Counted from the first letter of the stretch, positions 20,966 through 31,796 are shown. The stretch: 64,000 nucleotides of DNA from Cervus elaphus (GCF_910594005.1 NC_057820.1:7383001-7447000), one strand, 5' to 3'. Program-made: numbers and translations. Notes: generated from the letters alone by a model not told the origin.

Positions 20966-21687
20966 TCAGTTCAGTTCAGTTCAGTCATTCAGTCGTGCCT
21001 GACTCTTTGCTGAAGGAGGAAACAGACAGAGCTGGACTCCATCTTGGGCCAGGCTGTGAACATTAGGCTACACGCATGGTCACCCTCCCAGTGGACTCTG
21101 AATGGACTCTCTTTTACCTTGTCCAGACTAGTTTCAAGGAATTTGGGGAGGTGGGTTTGAGCAAGTACACTCAGGGTATATAAGGTTTTCACAATAACTG
21201 GTCGGGGTCCTTGGCTAAGAGGAGATTCTGCCTTGGGCCCACCAGTGTAATAAACTGCACTCCACTATCTGCTTGGTCCTTCTGAGTGAGTTTGTTTCTG
21301 GGAACACGTGGCTACAACATTGTGATCCCGTGGACTGCAGCACGCCAGGCCTCCCTGTCCATCACCAGCTCCCGGAGTTTACTCAAACTCATGTCCATTG
21401 AGTCAGTGATGCCATAACCATCTCATCCTCTGTCATCCCCTTCTCCTCCCCCCTTCAATCTTTCCCAGCATCAGGGTCTTTTCAAATGAGTCAGTTCTTT
21501 GCATCAGGTAGCCAAGGTATTGGAGTTTCAGCTTCAGCATCAGTCTTTCCAATGAACACCCAGGACTGATCTCCTTTAGGATGGACTAGTTGGATCTCCT
21601 TGCAGTCCAAGGGACTCTCAAGAGTCTTCTCCAACACCACAGTTCAAAAGCATCAATTCTTCGGTGCTCAGCTTTCTTTATAGTCTG
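20966..21687 (-). mobile_element. BovB 3' fragment split by an LTR
   Basis: Antisense BovB begins with CAGTTCAGTTCAGTTCAG, is cut after GACTCTTTGC at 21010, and resumes at 21320 with TTGTGATCCCGTGG. It runs to the CTTTCTTTATAGTC block. Confidence 0.9.
21011..21319 (+). mobile_element. solo LTR of an endogenous retrovirus
   Basis: A 309-bp unit begins TGAAGGAG and ends CTACAACA, so it has the TG...CA termini of a provirus LTR. It holds a TATATAAG box (21177-21184) and an AATAAA signal (21249-21254), spaced as in LTRs. Flanks TTGC (21007-21010) and TTGT (21320-21323) are a likely 4-bp TSD with one later change; 4 bp is usual for class I (ERV1) elements. No viral genes are present, so it is a recombined solo LTR. 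The BovB reading joins across it. Class is inference. Confidence 0.82.
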
Positions 21688-21829
21688 GTTGAGAGTAATT
21701 GCACATTCAGCCAGGAGCCCTGGAGAAGGCGGTGTGTGACTAGCCAGCATACAGGTTATCCAGTGTGTTCCCTTCCACATGATGAGGGCACACAGGTGAA
21801 TTGTTTACACTGGTCTAGAAGATGAGTTA
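21688..21829. other. unassigned spacer
   Basis: Nothing recognised. Confidence 0.3.
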
Positions 21830-22030
21830 GGCACTTACCATGAGCAATTTAAATTCTCACAACAGCCTTGATGGGCAGGTATGACCCTTCCCACTTTACA
21901 AATGAGGAAACAAGCCTCAGGGAGTCTAGTCACACACGCCGAGTCACACAAGCTACAAAGGGGTGGACTCAGATTAGAATCCAGGTCACTCTGGTCCTAC
22001 CATACCATTCCATACCAGACCTACATTTTT
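21830..22030 (-). mobile_element. MIR, near full length
   Basis: Antisense: TTACAAATGAGGAAACAAGC, then GTCACACAAGCTACAAAGG and ATTAGAATCCAGGTCACTCT. Confidence 0.75.
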
Positions 22031-22107
22031 AACTACTGTATAGTGAACTTCTGCAATTGAGATGGCCAGTTTTGTGAGTCAACTTGACTGGTGGGATCCA
22101 TCACTAA

Positions 22108-22310
22108 TCACTAATCATTGCTAAGTCATGTCTGACTCTTGTGACCCCATGGACTGTAGCCCACCAGGCTTCTCTGTCCATGGGGTTTTCCAGGCAAGAA
22201 TACTGGAGTGGATTGCCGTTTCCTTCTCCAGGGAATCTTCCTGACCCAGGAATCGAACCCAGGTCTCCTGCACTGCAGGCAGATTTTTTACCAATTGAGC
22301 TATGAGAGGG
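22108..22310 (-). mobile_element. Bov-tA SINE inside old repeat
   Basis: Antisense copy beginning in an ACTAATC duplication and ending at GAGCTATGAGAGGG. The final AAGCC is lost. Confidence 0.88.
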
Positions 22311-22463
22311 GTGTCCAGATAATGGATTCCAAATTCATCTCAGTGTTTATGTGAGTGGGTTTTAAGGTGAGATTAATGTTTAAATTATTCTGAGTAAAGA
22401 CCATTGCCCTCCCTAACATGGATAGACCTGTCTAATGATTTGAAGGCCTGAAGAGAGCAAAAA

Positions 22464-22571
22464 GGCCAAACACAAGAAGGCCTCTCCCAAACCCAAGAAA
22501 AAGTCTCTCCCAGACACAAGAAAAGCCTCTCCCAAACACAAGAAAAAGGCCTCTCCCAGACACAAGAAAAT
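22464..22571. repeat. minisatellite, ~23-bp unit
   Basis: Four near-identical units of the form CCTCTCCCAGACACAAGAAA plus 2-4 A/G, preceded by a partial unit. On the minus strand they encode a repeated CVWERPF-like string, which is fortuitous. Confidence 0.85.
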
Positions 22572-22794
22572 GTTCCCTGCCTTTGGACTTGACCCAAGAC
22601 ATGGTCTCTTCCTGGGTCTTGCTCCTGAGAGCCTTTGGAACAGAGTCATTGATTCTTCTGTGTCTCCAGCTTGCCAACTCCCCCTGCAGACATTGAGACT
22701 TGCCATCTTCCATAATTACATAAACCAGTTCCTTGTAATACATATATCTCCTACATTTTATTGGTTCTATTTCTCTAATACAGTGATATTCTAA

Positions 22795-22905
22795 AATTGT
22801 GCTCAGCACTTTGGGAATCCAGGGATGCAGCAAAGATAAGAAGGCAGAGGCCCTATTTTCAAGACTCTTACCACCCAGGGAAGAACATTAATAACACAGT
22901 AGATA
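22795..22905 (-). mobile_element. L2 fragment
   Basis: GTGCTCAGCACTTTGGGAAT resembles antisense L2 sequence, then GAGGCCCTATTTTCAAG. Confidence 0.5.
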
Positions 22906-23032
22906 TATTGTTGTTGAGTTCTGAGAAGGAACTGATGGGATTGGAGAGCCAAGGGATGAGAATTTAGGCCAGAGGTCCCGTGAATTTAAAGGGAGTGTGG
23001 CATAAGGGAATAATCTGATTGGGGAAATTTGT

Positions 23033-23050
23033 AAAAAAAAAAAAAAAAAA
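23033..23050. repeat. A18 homopolymer
   Basis: Uninterrupted A run. Confidence 0.95.
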
Positions 23051-23143
23051 TCTTGGAAGGATGAAATTGGCAGAACATTTGTCAGGTTCCATACAGGAAA
23101 AGAGAAATTATATTAATTATTTTAACAAGTATCCACTTACCGA

Positions 23144-23354
23144 GGACTTTCCTGATGGCTCAGTGGTAAGGAGTCCACCTGTAATGCAGGATGTGCAGGA
23201 GACCTGGGTTCGATCCCTGGGTGGGAGAGATCCCCTGGAGGAGGGCATGGCAACCCACCTCAGTATTCTTGCCTGGAGAATCCCATGGACTGAGAAGCCT
23301 GGTGGGCTACAGTCCATAGGGTTCCAAAGAGGCGGACATGGCTGAAGCGACTTA
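23144..23354 (+). mobile_element. Bov-tA SINE
   Basis: Sense copy with a longer head (AATGCAGGATGTGCAGGAG). Its GAAGCGACTTAGCACAC tail runs straight into a CA microsatellite. Confidence 0.92.
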
Positions 23355-23378
23355 GCACACACACACACACACACACAC
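23355..23378. repeat. (CA)12 microsatellite
   Basis: Perfect dinucleotide run grown from the SINE tail. Confidence 0.93.
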
Positions 23379-23518
23379 CACTATGGAAGACTGGTTAAAG
23401 CAGGTATTGGAGGGGTAAGAAAGCAAAATAGAAACACCGAGGCCCTAGAGATGTTAAGTGCAGGAAGCAGCAATCACCCCAAGGGCTGAGAAGCACAGGG
23501 CAAAAATTGGGCATCCAT

Positions 23519-23946
23519 ATGGATGTGAGAGTTGGATTACAAAGAAAGCTGAGCACTGAAGAATTTATGCTTTTGAACTGTGGTGTTGGAGAAGACTCTT
23601 GAGAGTCCCTTGGACTGCAAGGAGATCAAACCAGTCCATCTTAAAGGAAATCAGTCCTGAATATTCATTAGAAGGGCTGATGCTGAAGCTGAAACTCCAA
23701 TACTTCAGCCACTTGATGGGAAGAACTGACTCGTTGGAAAAGACCCTGATGCTGGGAAAGATTGAAGGCAGGAGGAGAAGGAGACGACAGAGGATGAGAT
23801 GGTTGGATGGCATCATCAACTCAATGGACATGAGTTTGAGTAAACTCCAGGAGTTGGTGATGGACAGGGAGACCTGGCATGCTGCAGTCCATGGGGTTGC
23901 AAAGAGTCAGACACGACTGAGTGACTGAAATGAACTGAACTGAACT
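23519..23946 (+). mobile_element. BovB 3' fragment, 428 bp
   Basis: Sense, from GGATGTGAGAGTTGGATTAC through GGTGTTGGAGAAGACTCTTG to the terminal GAACTGAACTGAACTGG. It corresponds to the C-terminal coding end plus 3' terminus. A 110-codon frame (23599-23928) is a relic of the BovB ORF. Confidence 0.92.
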
Positions 23947-24306
23947 GGAGAATGGTTCCAAAACCCCCGTAGATACCAAGTTCCTGGATGCTCAACTTCC
24001 TCATATAAGATGACAATAGTATTTGCACATAACGTACACATTCTCCTGTATACTTTAACTCCTCTCCAGATTACTTATAGTACCTAACGCTATGTAAATT
24101 CTATGTAAATAGTTGTAAATACAATGTAAATGCTATGTAAATAGTTATAGATACAATGTAAATCCTATGTAAATAGTTGCTGGTGCTGCACATTCTAGTT
24201 TTGCTTTCTGGAACTTTCTGCAATTTTTTTTTTCTTAATGTTTCTCATCTGCAGTTGATTGAATCATTGGATGCAGAACACATGGATATGGAGGGCCACT
24301 GTGGTT
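23947..24306 (-). mobile_element. MER2-like Tigger-group DNA transposon
   Basis: Matches the remembered family at GGTTCCAAAACCCCCGTAGA, CTCCAGATTACTTATAGTAC and the end GATATGGAGGGCCACTGTGG. It is non-autonomous. A BovB tail abuts its left edge. The centre is expanded (24090-24180). Confidence 0.65.
24090..24180. repeat. 32-bp tandem repeat in MER2-like element
   Basis: Units at 24101-24132 and 24133-24164, then a partial third at 24165-24177. Each begins CTATGTAAATAGTT and ends ACAATGTAAAT plus G or C. Confidence 0.88.
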
Positions 24307-24759
24307 AGAAGTGAGGAAATTAAAGGTGTTCCTGAGGAGCTGGGACTCAGACGCTGAAGAGGAGTGTTGTCTGGATGCTTGTGGAACCCCTGAGGGGATA
24401 ACAGGAGTCTGTTCCTGCCAAGGGTGGGCTGGAGGTGGCTAGCAGGGGGTTAGGAGAGCCAACTGTTAAATTTCCAGGAATTTTTTGAGACAGTTGTTGA
24501 AACTTTAGTAGCTTGAGGTCACCCACAATGGTGTATTTATACAACAGAAATAGGCCAATGCTATTTATTTTTTTCTGGAGAATCAATTTTCTGCACACCA
24601 CTAGTCCTGGAACCATGAAATAGGGATGGAGACTGTAACTCCAGCTGTTGCTGCCATGGTGAAGTGCTGCTGCTGGGGCAAAGAACTAGGTCCCTGCTTC
24701 CCTCTGGGGCTTCCAACTTCTTTTGAGATCCTGTGTTTGGCAGCATCTATAACGGGGGT
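24307..24759. other. unassigned stretch
   Basis: No family recognised with confidence. No exon supported. Confidence 0.3.
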
Positions 24760-24906
24760 GACAGGATGAGATGGTTGGATGGCATCATTGACTCAATGGA
24801 CATGACTTTGAGCTTCACTCTGAGAGATAGTGAAGGACAGGGAAGCCCGGTGAGCTGCAGTCCATGGGGCCACAAAGACTCAGACATGACTGAGTGACTG
24901 AACAAC
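24760..24906 (+). mobile_element. BovB 3' fragment
   Basis: Sense terminal ~147 bp: GGATGAGATGGTTGGATGGC to GACTGAGTGACTGAACAAC. Confidence 0.87.
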
Positions 24907-25079
24907 AATAAGCAAAGTCATCTGGCAAAGGAAAACCGTGGTTTGAAGAATCTCAATGTTCACACCCCCAACAGGAGAATATAGAAGGATCTGTTTGGAG
25001 CTGAGAAACAGTAAACACAAGGGGATCAGCCAGTTTTCTGATCTCTAGGAAGCACTGTCAAATGGTGGTGGTTGGAGTT

Positions 25080-25250
25080 CTGGCTCTAAAATAGCCCACA
25101 TTTGCCACTGTTCAAATGTTGGCTTTGCCCACTGTTTCGTGATCTGAGTCAGATATTTAACTTCTCTGTTCTCCTCTCCTCATGTATAAAATGGAGATAA
25201 TCATAAAATCTAGTTGTAGAATGAATTAAATGTGATAATGGACATAAGAT
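25080..25250 (+). mobile_element. MIR
   Basis: Sense MIR with CATGTATAAAATGGAGATAA and a following AT-rich block. Confidence 0.65.
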
Positions 25251-25261
25251 AAGCATCCTTA

Positions 25262-25520
25262 TCTCCCGTATCAAATCTTTGCCAAATGTCATCTTCTCAA
25301 TGAAGACTTTTCTGATCACCATTTGAATTTCAGCTCTCTTCCCCTCTGAACCCAGCATTCATTATTGTCCTCCTGTAACTTATTTTCTAACCTTTATCAT
25401 ATTGTAAGTTATAATTTACTTACTGTCTGTTCTCCTAACTGAAAGGTGATCTCCATGAGAGCTGAATGTTTGTTCTATTCTATTGCCTAGGATGTAATTG
25501 CTCTTAAATAAATATTAGGG
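25262..25520 (+). mobile_element. L2 3' end
   Basis: Good order: AAATGTCATCTTCTCAATGA, then TTTTCTGATCACC, GGTGATCTCCATGAGAGCTG and AATAAATATTAGG. A small BovB tail sits at its end. Confidence 0.72.
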
Positions 25521-25600
25521 ACAGGAAGGCCTGGCATGCTGTAGTCCACGGGGTTGCAAAGAGTCACACATGACCGAGCAATTGAACAACAAGAGCAACA
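25521..25600 (+). mobile_element. BovB terminal scrap, ~80 bp
   Basis: GGCCTGGCATGCTGTAGTCC through GAGCAATTGAACAACAAG. Extreme 5' truncation. Confidence 0.8.
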
Positions 25601-25620
25601 GATATTAATTGCTCATATTA

Positions 25621-25953
25621 AAAAAAAAAAACAAAACCTTGACTAGCAAGTAGTATACACAAAGAAATGTTAGCAATCACTAGTAAGATGAAAATCATTT
25701 TATTAGTATTTTGGCCTTCCCAAAACACACTGCTATCACAGAATCCAAACTCTGTTCCATAAAATGTTATGGAACATTTTTACTACTTTGAAAAATCTCT
25801 GTGTTGATTATAAATTATGCTGTATGTGTAATAAGTTTTCAGAGAACTTATATCTTTACAAAATAAGTTTTAAATATTAAAAAAAATTTTAAAAAGGTCT
25901 CTCAAGAAAATTAACTGAACTAGAATTCCAGGACCTCTATAACAGCTTGAAAT

Positions 25954-25984
<31 letters not shown>

Positions 25985-26263
25985 TGACATCTGTTAGACA
26001 TCTCTTAAAACTTGCCAGTGGATTTATTCTTTGGACATGACTTTGATGAAACATCCTTCTTGGTTGACTTTTCTTTCAGTTGTAAAATAAATGAAGCAGA
26101 AACAGAACTCTCATGCCTGGTGCCTGCCAGAAAGACACTCATAACATGTAAATACCCCCAGAGGAACTTCCTCATTTGCCCTCTTACAGCTCTCAGGTAG
26201 CAGACTGAACTCAGCATTCCAGGAAGAAACTGTGGCACCTTATTCTATGGCACAGGTACGTTT
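25621..26263. other. unassigned AT-rich stretch
   Basis: A-run near 25621 and T26 at 25960-25985. A 62-codon frame (26012-26200) with an antisense counterpart shows no known domain. Confidence 0.35.
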
Positions 26264-26471
26264 GTGTCCTTCCCCAGTGGCTCAGCAGTAAAGAGTTCGC
26301 CTGCAATGCTGAAGACTTGCGTACGATCCCTGGGTCAGGAAGTTCCCCTGGAGAAGAAGATGGCAACCCACTCCATTATTGTTTCCTAGAAATCCCATGG
26401 ACAGAGGAGCCTGGTGGGCTACACTCTATGGGGTCACAAAATGTTAGACATGACTTAGCAACTAAACAACA
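26264..26471 (+). mobile_element. Bov-tA SINE
   Basis: TSD acaggtacgttt (26252-26263) and acaggtacattt (26472-26483), one mismatch. This is the last full Bov-tA before a 12-kb gap. Confidence 0.91.
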
Positions 26472-26483
26472 ACAGGTACATTT

Positions 26484-28411
26484 ATTTTATTATTATCATT
26501 TTTTTAAAAACTTTATATGCAGTTTTAAAGGTTACACTTTATTTATCACTATCACAAAATATTGGCTTTATTCCCCATTTTGCACAGTACACCATGGAGC
26601 CTACCTTACAGCCAATAGCTTGTACCTCCCACTTTTGCCCACCCTGCCTACCTCTAGTAACCACTAGTTTGTTCTCTGTATCTGTGAGTCTGCTTCATTT
26701 TGTTATGTGCATAAGGTTGTTGTATTTCTTAGATTCCACATATAAGTGATATGATGCTGTATCTTTCTCTGACTTACTTTGCTTAGCATAATGTTCTCCA
26801 GATCCATCTGAGTTGCTGCAAATGTCAAAGTTCCATCCTTTTTAGTGGCTGAGTAGTATTCCACAGTATGTATATACTACATTTTATTTATCCATTCATT
26901 TGTTGATGGACACTAAAGTTGCTTCCATATCTTGGCAATTGTAAATAAAGCTGTTGTGAATATTGCAGGACATGTGTCTTCTTGAATTAGTTTCTGTCTT
27001 TTTCTATATATATTCCCAGATGTGGAATTTTTGGGTCATATGCAGTTCTATTTCGAATTTGTGAAGAAACCTCCATACTGTTTTCCATGGTGAAAATTCC
27101 ACCAATTTACATTCTTACCAACAGTATACAAGGGTTCCCTTTTCTCCATATCTTTGCCACATTTGTTACTAGTGATCTTTTTGAGGATAGCCATTCTGAT
27201 AGATATGAGGTGCTATCTGTGGTTTTGATTTGCATTTGCATCTATATTCTGATGATTAATGATGTTGAGCAATTTTTCATTTTCCTGTTGGTCATCTGCA
27301 TTTCCTCTTTGGAAAACTGTCTATTCAATTCTTCTGCCCATTTTTGAATCAGGTGGTTTGATTTTTTTTTTTTTTTTAATGTTGCATTGTATTAACCCCT
27401 TATTGGCCATATCATTTGCAAATATTTTCTCCTATTCAGTGGGTTGTCTTTTCTTTTTGTCAATGGTTTCCTTTGCTGTGCAAAGGCTTCAGAGTTTATT
27501 TTAAGTCCCATTTGTATATTTTTTGCTTTTATTTTATGTACTTTAGAGGATGGATAAAAAATATTGCTGTGGTTTCTGGTAAAGAGTATGCTGCACATAT
27601 TCTCTTCTAGGAGTTTTACAGTATCTGGTCTTACATTTAGGTCTTGAGTTCACTTTGAGTTTATTTTTGTATATGGTATTTGTTGTTCTAATTTCATTCT
27701 TTGACATGTAGCTGTCCAGCACTACTTGCTGAAGTAGCACTTTTCTTCATTGTATACTGTTGTAGATTAATTGACCATAAGTGTGAGTGTTTATTTCTGA
27801 GCTTTCTTTTCTGTTCCATTGATGTATGTGTATCTTTTTTTTGCCAGTACCATTCTGTTTTGATTGCTGTAGCTTTTTAATATAGTCTGAACTCAGGGAC
27901 CATGATTCCTCCAACTCTGTTCTTCTTTCTCAACATTGTTTTGGCTATTTGGAGCCTTTGTGCTTCCATACAAATTTTAAAATTATTTGTTCTAGTTCTG
28001 TGAAAAATGCTATTGGTATTTTCATAGGGGTTGCACTGAATCTGTAGATTGCCATAAATAGTATGGTCATTTGAACAATGTTGATTCTTTCAACCCAAGA
28101 ACAGGGTATATCTTTTTGTTTGTTTGTGTCATCTTCAATTTCTTTCATCAACATCTTATGGCTTCCAGAGCACAAAGTTTTACTTCCTTAGGTTAGGTTT
28201 ATTCCTAGGTATTTTCTTCATTTTGTTGTGATGATAAATGGAATTGTTTCCTTAATTTCTCTTTCTGATACTTTGTTGTTGTAGAAATGCAACAGATTGC
28301 TGTGTATTAATTTTATGTCCTGCAACTTTACCGAATTCATTGATGAGCTCTAGTAGTTTTCTGGTAACATCTTTAGGATTTCCTAGGTATAATATCATGT
28401 CATCTGTATTA
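26484..28411 (-). mobile_element. L1, 3' ~1.9 kb, antisense
   Basis: Antisense L1 from the T-rich end near 26500 to within ORF2. Recognisable blocks are GTAACCACTAGTTTGTTCTC, GCTGAGTAGTATTCCACAG, TCCATTCATTTGTTGATGGA and TAGATTGCCATAAATAGTAT. The ORF2-derived part is full of stops on its coding strand. An internal T16 run lies at 27363. It is 5'-truncated. Confidence 0.85.
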
Positions 28412-28752
28412 ACCAGTAACTCTTTGAGAACCTACCTTAATGAATAAGACTGATTTTTATGTAAAGAGGAAGCCAGACACCTCTCTGCCTTGTGCCAACG
28501 CATGAATTTCTTCTCTGTGTATCCAGTATGGAAGCATCTTGATACAACTGGTCTACATGGTCCTGGTTAAACATTCCCTGATAGCAGGGAATGTTTTGAT
28601 ATTCTCAATGTCACCAACTTTGACTGGGTGGATCCTGATTCAGAAGCTAAAAACAAGGTGTTGACCACATGGACAATGAGTTTCCTCTTGTCTTCCATTC
28701 TTGGCTTGCACTTAAGGCATCCAGATACCAATGAGGTTATTTTTAAGTAGTG
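28412..28752. other. unassigned block between two L1 fragments
   Basis: About 340 bp that do not read as L1. A 48-codon stretch is open on the plus strand near 28590-28730 and a 65-codon frame on the minus strand at 28567-28764. Neither is recognised. It may be the original host DNA or another old repeat. Confidence 0.35.
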
Positions 28753-30255
28753 GTACCATTTCATATTTCCACTAGCAATGATGAGAGTTCCTGTTGCTCC
28801 ATCTCTTCACCAGCATTTGAACATTTGTCAGTGTTCTCAATTTTGGCCATTCTAACAAATATATAGTAATATCATACTGTTTTAATTTGCATTTCCATGA
28901 TGACACCTGAGTGAAGTAACTTCTAAATGTTTATTTGTATCTGTATTTTTTGTGTGTGTGTGCGAAATGTCCATTAGAGTCTTTGGCTCATTTTCAATCT
29001 GGTTGTTTGTTTTCTTGTTTTTAAATTTTAAGGATTTTTATTTTTTGTGTTTTGGAATAATGGTCCTTTATCAGAAAAACGCTTGCTCCTTGGAAGAAAA
29101 GCTATGACCAACCTAGACAACATATTAAAAAGCAGAGATATTACTATGCCAACAAAGGTCTGTCTAGTCAAAGCTATGTTTTTTTTTTTTTCAATAGTCA
29201 TGTATGGATATGAGAGTTGGACCATAAAAAAAGCTGAGCGCCAAAGAATGTATGCTTTTAAACTATGGTGTTGGAGAAGACTCTTGAGAGTCCCTTGGAC
29301 TGCAAGGAGATCAAACCAGTCAATTCTAAAGGAAATCAGTCCTGAATAGTCATTGGAGGACTGATGCTGAAGCTGAAGCTTCAATACTTTGGCCACTTAA
29401 TGCAAAGAACTGACTCATTAGTAAAGACCTTGATGCTGGGAAAGATTGAGGGCAGGAGGAGAAGGGGATGACAGAGGATGAGATAATTGGATGGCATCAC
29501 CAGCTCAATGGACATGAGTTCCAGGAGTTGTGATGGACAGAGAAGCCTGGTCTGTGGGGTTGCAAAGAGTCGGACACAACTGAGCAACCGAACTTAACTG
29601 ATCAGATGTGTCTTTTGCAAGTATTTGTCCCCCAGTATGTGGCTTGCCTTATCAGTCTTTTGACACTTGTCTTTTTCAGAGCAGAAGGTTTTAATTATAA
29701 CAAGGCCCAGCTTATAAATTATTTCTTTCATGGATTGTTCATTTGTTGTTGTATCTAAAATATCATCATCATGCCCAAGATCATCTATGTTTTCTCCTAC
29801 ATTCTCTTCTAGGAATTAAATAGTTTTGAGTTTTACATTTAGTTTTATGATCCATTTTAAGTTAATTTTTTTGTGAAAAGTATAAGAGTTATGCTTAGAT
29901 TCATTTTTTTACATGTGGATGTCCAAATTGTTTCAGCACCATTTGTTGAAAAGATTATCTTTGTTCCGTTGTTTTGAATTTGCTCTTTTTGTCAGAGATC
30001 AGTTGACTATATTTATGGGGGAATATTTCAGGGCTCTCTGTTCTGTCCTATTGATTTATTTGTCTGTTCTTTCACCAATATCGTGCTGCCTTGACTACAA
30101 TAGCTTTATGGTAAGTCTTAGAGTTGAGTAGTCTCAGTTCTCCAACTTTGTTCTTCTCTGTTAACAACGTATTAACTACTGAGTCTTTCCCCTCTCTGTA
30201 AACTTAAGGATCAGTTTGTTGCTATCTAAAATAGCTTGTTGGAGTTTTAATTTCT
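28753..30255 (-). mobile_element. older L1 fragment, antisense, split by BovB
   Basis: Antisense L1 with ATTTGAACATTTGTCAGTGT near 28815 and TTCAGCACCATTTGTTGAAA near 29933. The same L1 region (near the ORF2 end) is also in the preceding fragment, so these are two insertions. BovB interrupts at 29075-29600. Confidence 0.8.
29075..29600 (+). mobile_element. BovB 3' fragment, 526 bp, inside L1
   Basis: Sense BovB starting ACGCTTGCTCCTTGGAAG. Flanking atcag copies at 29070-29074 and 29601-29605 fit a short TSD, and L1 reads on across it. It has an internal T-run at about 29178. A 100-codon frame (29047-29349) is a relic of the BovB C-terminus. Confidence 0.9.
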
Positions 30256-31704
30256 GAATGCTTTTGTGATAGAAATTTCTTTTTTCACTTAGCAGCTATT
30301 CTTTGGGACACAATTTGGAAATAACATGTTTTGTAACTTACTCCTTTCTGGTGCATCTTATATAAGTTCCTAAGTTTTGGGGAATGAGCTTCTTCAATGA
30401 CTCTTCATGTTTCTTTGTATGTCTCTACATCTGCTGTAGCACTGGGCAAATAGTAGATACTTAGCAAAACAAACCTGTTCATTTGGTTTTGTGTTCTACT
30501 TCACACAGAGAGCAGTTTAGCCCAGCCCCTTGTGAAATGGCCCCACCTTCAGACAACCAGTGTCATGTCATGGAGGGAACACTGGAACAAAAAAATCTCT
30601 GTAGCTTACTTTCCTTATTTATAACCTTAGCATCTCAAATATTTAATAAAAAGCTCCCCTGTATTATTAGCTACCTTTAAATTCTTTGTAATCATGAATT
30701 GGGGCCTTAAAGCTGGTGATATTTTAAGATTTAAATATGCAAAACAGAAGAAGAGGGTATAACCATGTGGAAATAAGTGAAGGCTAGCCAATGAGAAAAG
30801 CAAAGGGTATTTACTCAGAACTTACTAGAGTAAGGGAGTCAGTCACCATCACTTGTGTTTGTGAGAGCACCAAAGTCAAGGAGAGGAGTAGAAAAGCTTT
30901 ATAATGGGAAATAGGAAAAGCTACAGGTATGTCTTGATCAGAAGGTATTGATGTGGGGAAACTGTAGGTAGGATGATTAGAAGTAGGGCATCCTGTTTAA
31001 TTGGATGCAATGGGCTGCAACAATTTGGCTTTTTCTGGTTGGTCTTAAGTTGGAAACAAAGGCAAAAGTTAGGGAAGTTCTCAGTTATTAATCAAATCCT
31101 GGCCACTTGGAGTGGATTGTTTTAGGGGTTATTGTTGGGCTTTCTGGATTGTTATTAGATACAGGAGTCTGACTTCCTGCAAGTCTGATTTATAGCAGGC
31201 TGGTTTCCTGGGCTGATTACTATAGATAAACGTTTGGTTTCCTGGGCTGGTTGCAGCAGAGTTTGGGTCAGAGTTCTATTTTTATGTATGACCTGGCTGT
31301 TGCTCATTTGTGGATTCAGTCTTTCATTCTCATTAATTACTTGGGTAAAATTCTCAATTCAACTCAGTTTAAAAGTATGTGCAGCATCATGGTTTGTGTT
31401 TCTGGTGAAGACGAAAATAGATGAAACTATGTATTTTTCAGATTTTTTTTTTGTTTTTCTTACAGTTCATTAGTGTTACAAACCATTCATTGATTGCAAT
31501 AGTTAGGCTTTTCTGATTTTGGAAAAGGCATCCTCTTAAAACTCACGATGGTGGTGAGTTCACAAAGATGTAAAGAACATTTGATACCTGTGGTCTCAGA
31601 ATGTTTGAGCACTCTCTCTTCTTCCTGTGGGAGCTGGACGCGCATCGCAGAGTATTTAACTGCCCGTGCTGGCTGTCTCTCAGGAAAGGAATTAAGATTA
31701 GACA
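30256..31704. other. unassigned AT-rich stretch
   Basis: About 1.4 kb without a confident family. A MIR/L2-like tail (GCACTGGGCAAATAGTAG) lies at 30441. A 15-bp phrase, TGGTTTCCTGGGCTG, occurs at 31201 and 31235, a 34-bp spacing that suggests an old local duplication. LTR origin is possible but unproven. No coding sequence recognised. Confidence 0.35.
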
Positions 31705-31796
31705 AGGTGTGTGTACATACATCACTTTGCTGTACACCAGAATCTAACAAAACATTGCAAATTAACTATCCTTCAGTTAAAAGAAAAAGATCAGAT
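31705..31796 (+). mobile_element. L1 3' terminus (older)
   Basis: ATCACTTTGCTGTACACCAG and CAAATTAACTATCCTTCAG form the artiodactyl L1 3' end, followed by an A-rich decayed tail. Confidence 0.7.

Larger units (their letters stand above)
22055..22790 (+). mobile_element. old LTR-like mammalian repeat
   Basis: Begins near TGTGAGTCAACTTGACTGG and ends near TATTGGTTCTATTTCTCTAA, both hallmarks of a common ancient mammalian interspersed repeat that I cannot name with certainty. It is split by a Bov-tA at 22108-22310 and contains a tandem repeat at 22464-22571. Confidence 0.6.

Noticed and set aside
22385..22833. Repetitive CVWERPF/CLGE protein frames
   Set aside because: They arise from the 23-bp minisatellite read on the minus strand inside a fossil repeat, with no start or promoter context.
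23599..23928. 110-codon frame as a host gene
   Set aside because: The peptide (RVPWTARRSNQSILKEISPE...) is the C-terminus of the BovB polyprotein and recurs at 29047-29349 and 43269-43583.
26484..28411. Functional L1
   Set aside because: Only the 3' part remains, ORF2 sequence is broken by many stops, and there is no ORF1 or 5' UTR.
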